This document shows, piece by piece, positions 5,109 to 5,823 of a DNA stretch of 5,823 bases. How positions within the stretch are numbered: position 1 is the first letter of the stretch; the number at the start of each line of letters is the position of its first letter. The stretch spans positions 1 through 5,823 of the forward strand of contig CAYZZX010000095.1 in the NCBI GenBank assembly GCA_964483085.1, in the 5' to 3' direction. Made by a program: the position numbers and the translations under genes. This DNA is from JALHFZ01 sp964483085 (GTDB taxonomy: Bacteria > Synergistota > Synergistia > Synergistales > Aminobacteriaceae). Below the pieces are notes generated by a model, which did not search any database, was not told where the DNA came from, and saw only the letters and a list, made by a program, of their open reading frames with translations.

Positions 5109-5477
5109 ATGATTCAGCTCACTACTGTTCTCAATGTAGCCGATAACTCAGGAGCGAAGAAACTTTTCTGCATCAAGGTTCTCGGCGGCAGCAAACGCAG
5201 ATGGGGCTCGATCGGCGATGTGATCGTAGCTTCGGTAAGAGAGGCGATTCCCAACAGCAACGTAGCCAAGGGGTCCGTGGTAAAAGCCGTCATCGTGCGG
5301 ACGCGGAAAGAAATCCGAAGGGCGGATGGCTCCTATGTCCGTTTTGACGACAATGCCGCGGTCATCATTGACAACAACGGCGACCCCAAGGGAACCCGAA
5401 TCTTCGGGCCGGTAGCAAGAGAGCTCCGCGCTAAAAAATACATGCGCATCCTCTCCCTCGCACCGGAAGTCGTATAA
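5109..5477 (+). CDS. rplN: Large-subunit ribosomal protein L14
   Basis: L14 lies on the 50S face that meets the small subunit, close to the factor-binding site, and is a target of the silencing factor RsfS in many bacteria. The 122 residues are exactly the common length. Motifs are MIQLTTVLNVADNSGAKK (1-18), GSKRRWGSIGDVIVASVREAIPN (27-49), VVKAVIVRTRKEIRR (57-71), RFDDNAAVIID (78-88) and PKGTRIFGPVARELR (93-107). It is the first gene of the spc operon in E. coli, but here only 3 bases separate it from rpsQ, so there is no spc promoter in the gap. GGGGAGG (5094-5100) lies 8 bases before the ATG. Confidence 0.99.
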   Translation: MIQLTTVLNVADNSGAKKLFCIKVLGGSKRRWGSIGDVIVASVREAIPNSNVAKGSVVKAVIVRTRKEIRRADGSYVRFDDNAAVIIDNNGDPKGTRIFGPVARELRAKKYMRILSLAPEVV

Positions 5478-5492
5478 CGGAGGCAATGGACT

Positions 5493-5819
5493 ATGGGCAA
5501 AATGCGGATCAGAAAAGGCGACAGGGTCCGGGTCATCTCCGGAAAAGATAAGGGGAAAGAAGGCAAGGTCCTTCGTTCCGTCCCTGACAGAGACCTTCTG
5601 GTGATTGAAGGGGTCAGTATAGCGACCAAGCACGTCAAACCCTCCCAGAAGAACCCCCAGTCCGGCATCGTGAAACAGGAGGGGCCGATCTATGCAAGCA
5701 AAGTCATGCTCGTCTGTCCTTCCTGCGGTGCCGCAACCCGCGTCGGCCGCGGATTTCTTGACAGCGGAAAAAAGGTCCGTCTGTGCAAGGCCTGCGGCGA
5801 AATCGTGGACCAGGTATAA
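5493..5819 (+). CDS. rplX: Large-subunit ribosomal protein L24, four-cysteine form
   Basis: L24 starts 50S assembly and ends up near the tunnel exit. The protein is 108 residues. The N-terminal KOW motif is KGDRVRVISGKDKGKEGKV (8-26); NPQSGIVKQEGPIYASKVML (54-73) follows. The C-terminal part has CPSC (75-78) and CKAC (98-101) around TRVGRGF, a zinc-ribbon-like arrangement that many L24 proteins, such as that of Bacillus subtilis, have lost. Zinc binding is an inference from the four cysteines. ATG 5493 is chosen because CGGAGG (5478-5483) ends 9 bases before it; the ATG at 5486 is out of frame and the ATG at 5502 is too far. The stop TAA opens the SD of the following gene. Confidence 0.98.
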   Translation: MGKMRIRKGDRVRVISGKDKGKEGKVLRSVPDRDLLVIEGVSIATKHVKPSQKNPQSGIVKQEGPIYASKVMLVCPSCGAATRVGRGFLDSGKKVRLCKACGEIVDQV

Positions 5820-5823
5820 GGAG
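5817..5823 (+). promoter_or_regulatory. Start of the Shine-Dalgarno for the next gene, at the window end
   Basis: TAAGGAG combines the rplX stop with the beginning of an SD. The gene it serves lies beyond the window; by the usual spc order it would be rplE (L5), which is inference from synteny only. Confidence 0.7.

Noticed and set aside
5148..5633. Long minus-strand open frame of 161 codons opposite rplN and rplX
   Set aside because: It lies antisense to two clear ribosomal genes, has no SD-like site that I can see, spans their junction, and its translation resembles no family. It is explained by GC-rich codon structure of the sense genes.
1..5823. Mobile element, CRISPR, tRNA, riboswitch or unknown defence system
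   Set aside because: The window is almost entirely covered by conserved ribosomal genes in standard order. No repeats, tRNA-like folds, integrase or foreign coding stretch were seen on either strand.

Overview
This window is a stretch of a bacterial ribosomal-protein supercluster. All genes are on the + strand. It begins in the last codons of an elongation factor Tu gene, runs through the whole S10 operon, and ends inside the spc operon. The order is tuf (3' end), rpsJ, rplC, rplD, rplW, rplB, rpsS, rplV, rpsC, rplP, rpmC, rpsQ, rplN, rplX, followed by a Shine-Dalgarno (SD) sequence that presumably serves the next gene (rplE in the usual order). Every product is recognisable from family motifs and has normal length. 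No gene is broken and no foreign insertion is visible.

The packing is very tight. The largest non-coding gap is about 33 bases (rpsJ-rplC). Several gaps are 3 to 15 bases, rplD and rplW overlap by four bases (ATGA), and rpmC may overlap rplP. I see no promoter, leader or terminator. The sequence therefore looks like the interior of one long transcript joining the str, S10 and spc blocks, which in Escherichia coli are separate transcription units. SDs are strong and lie repeatedly on top of the upstream stop codon or inside the last codons of the upstream gene, as expected for translational coupling.

The products are parts of one machine. S10, S19, S3 and S17 belong to the small subunit. L3, L4, L23, L2, L22, L16, L29, L14 and L24 belong to the large subunit, where L3 and L2 lie near the peptidyl-transferase centre, L4 and L22 line the exit tunnel, and L23, L29 and L24 lie around its exit. 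S10 also doubles as the antitermination factor NusE.

The organism is a bacterium of moderately high GC by eye. The four-cysteine form of L24, the L2 form with HPMGGGEG, the SSYPG form of L3 and the overall protein character fit an anaerobic lineage outside the Enterobacteria. Synergistota is my best guess, from memory of similar sequences; it is tentative.

I looked for an undescribed system on both strands and do not see one. Part 2 therefore lists modest observations: start-site choices, SDs built into coding sequence, missing regulatory spacers, and natural residue changes at positions known in E. coli for antibiotic response or modification.
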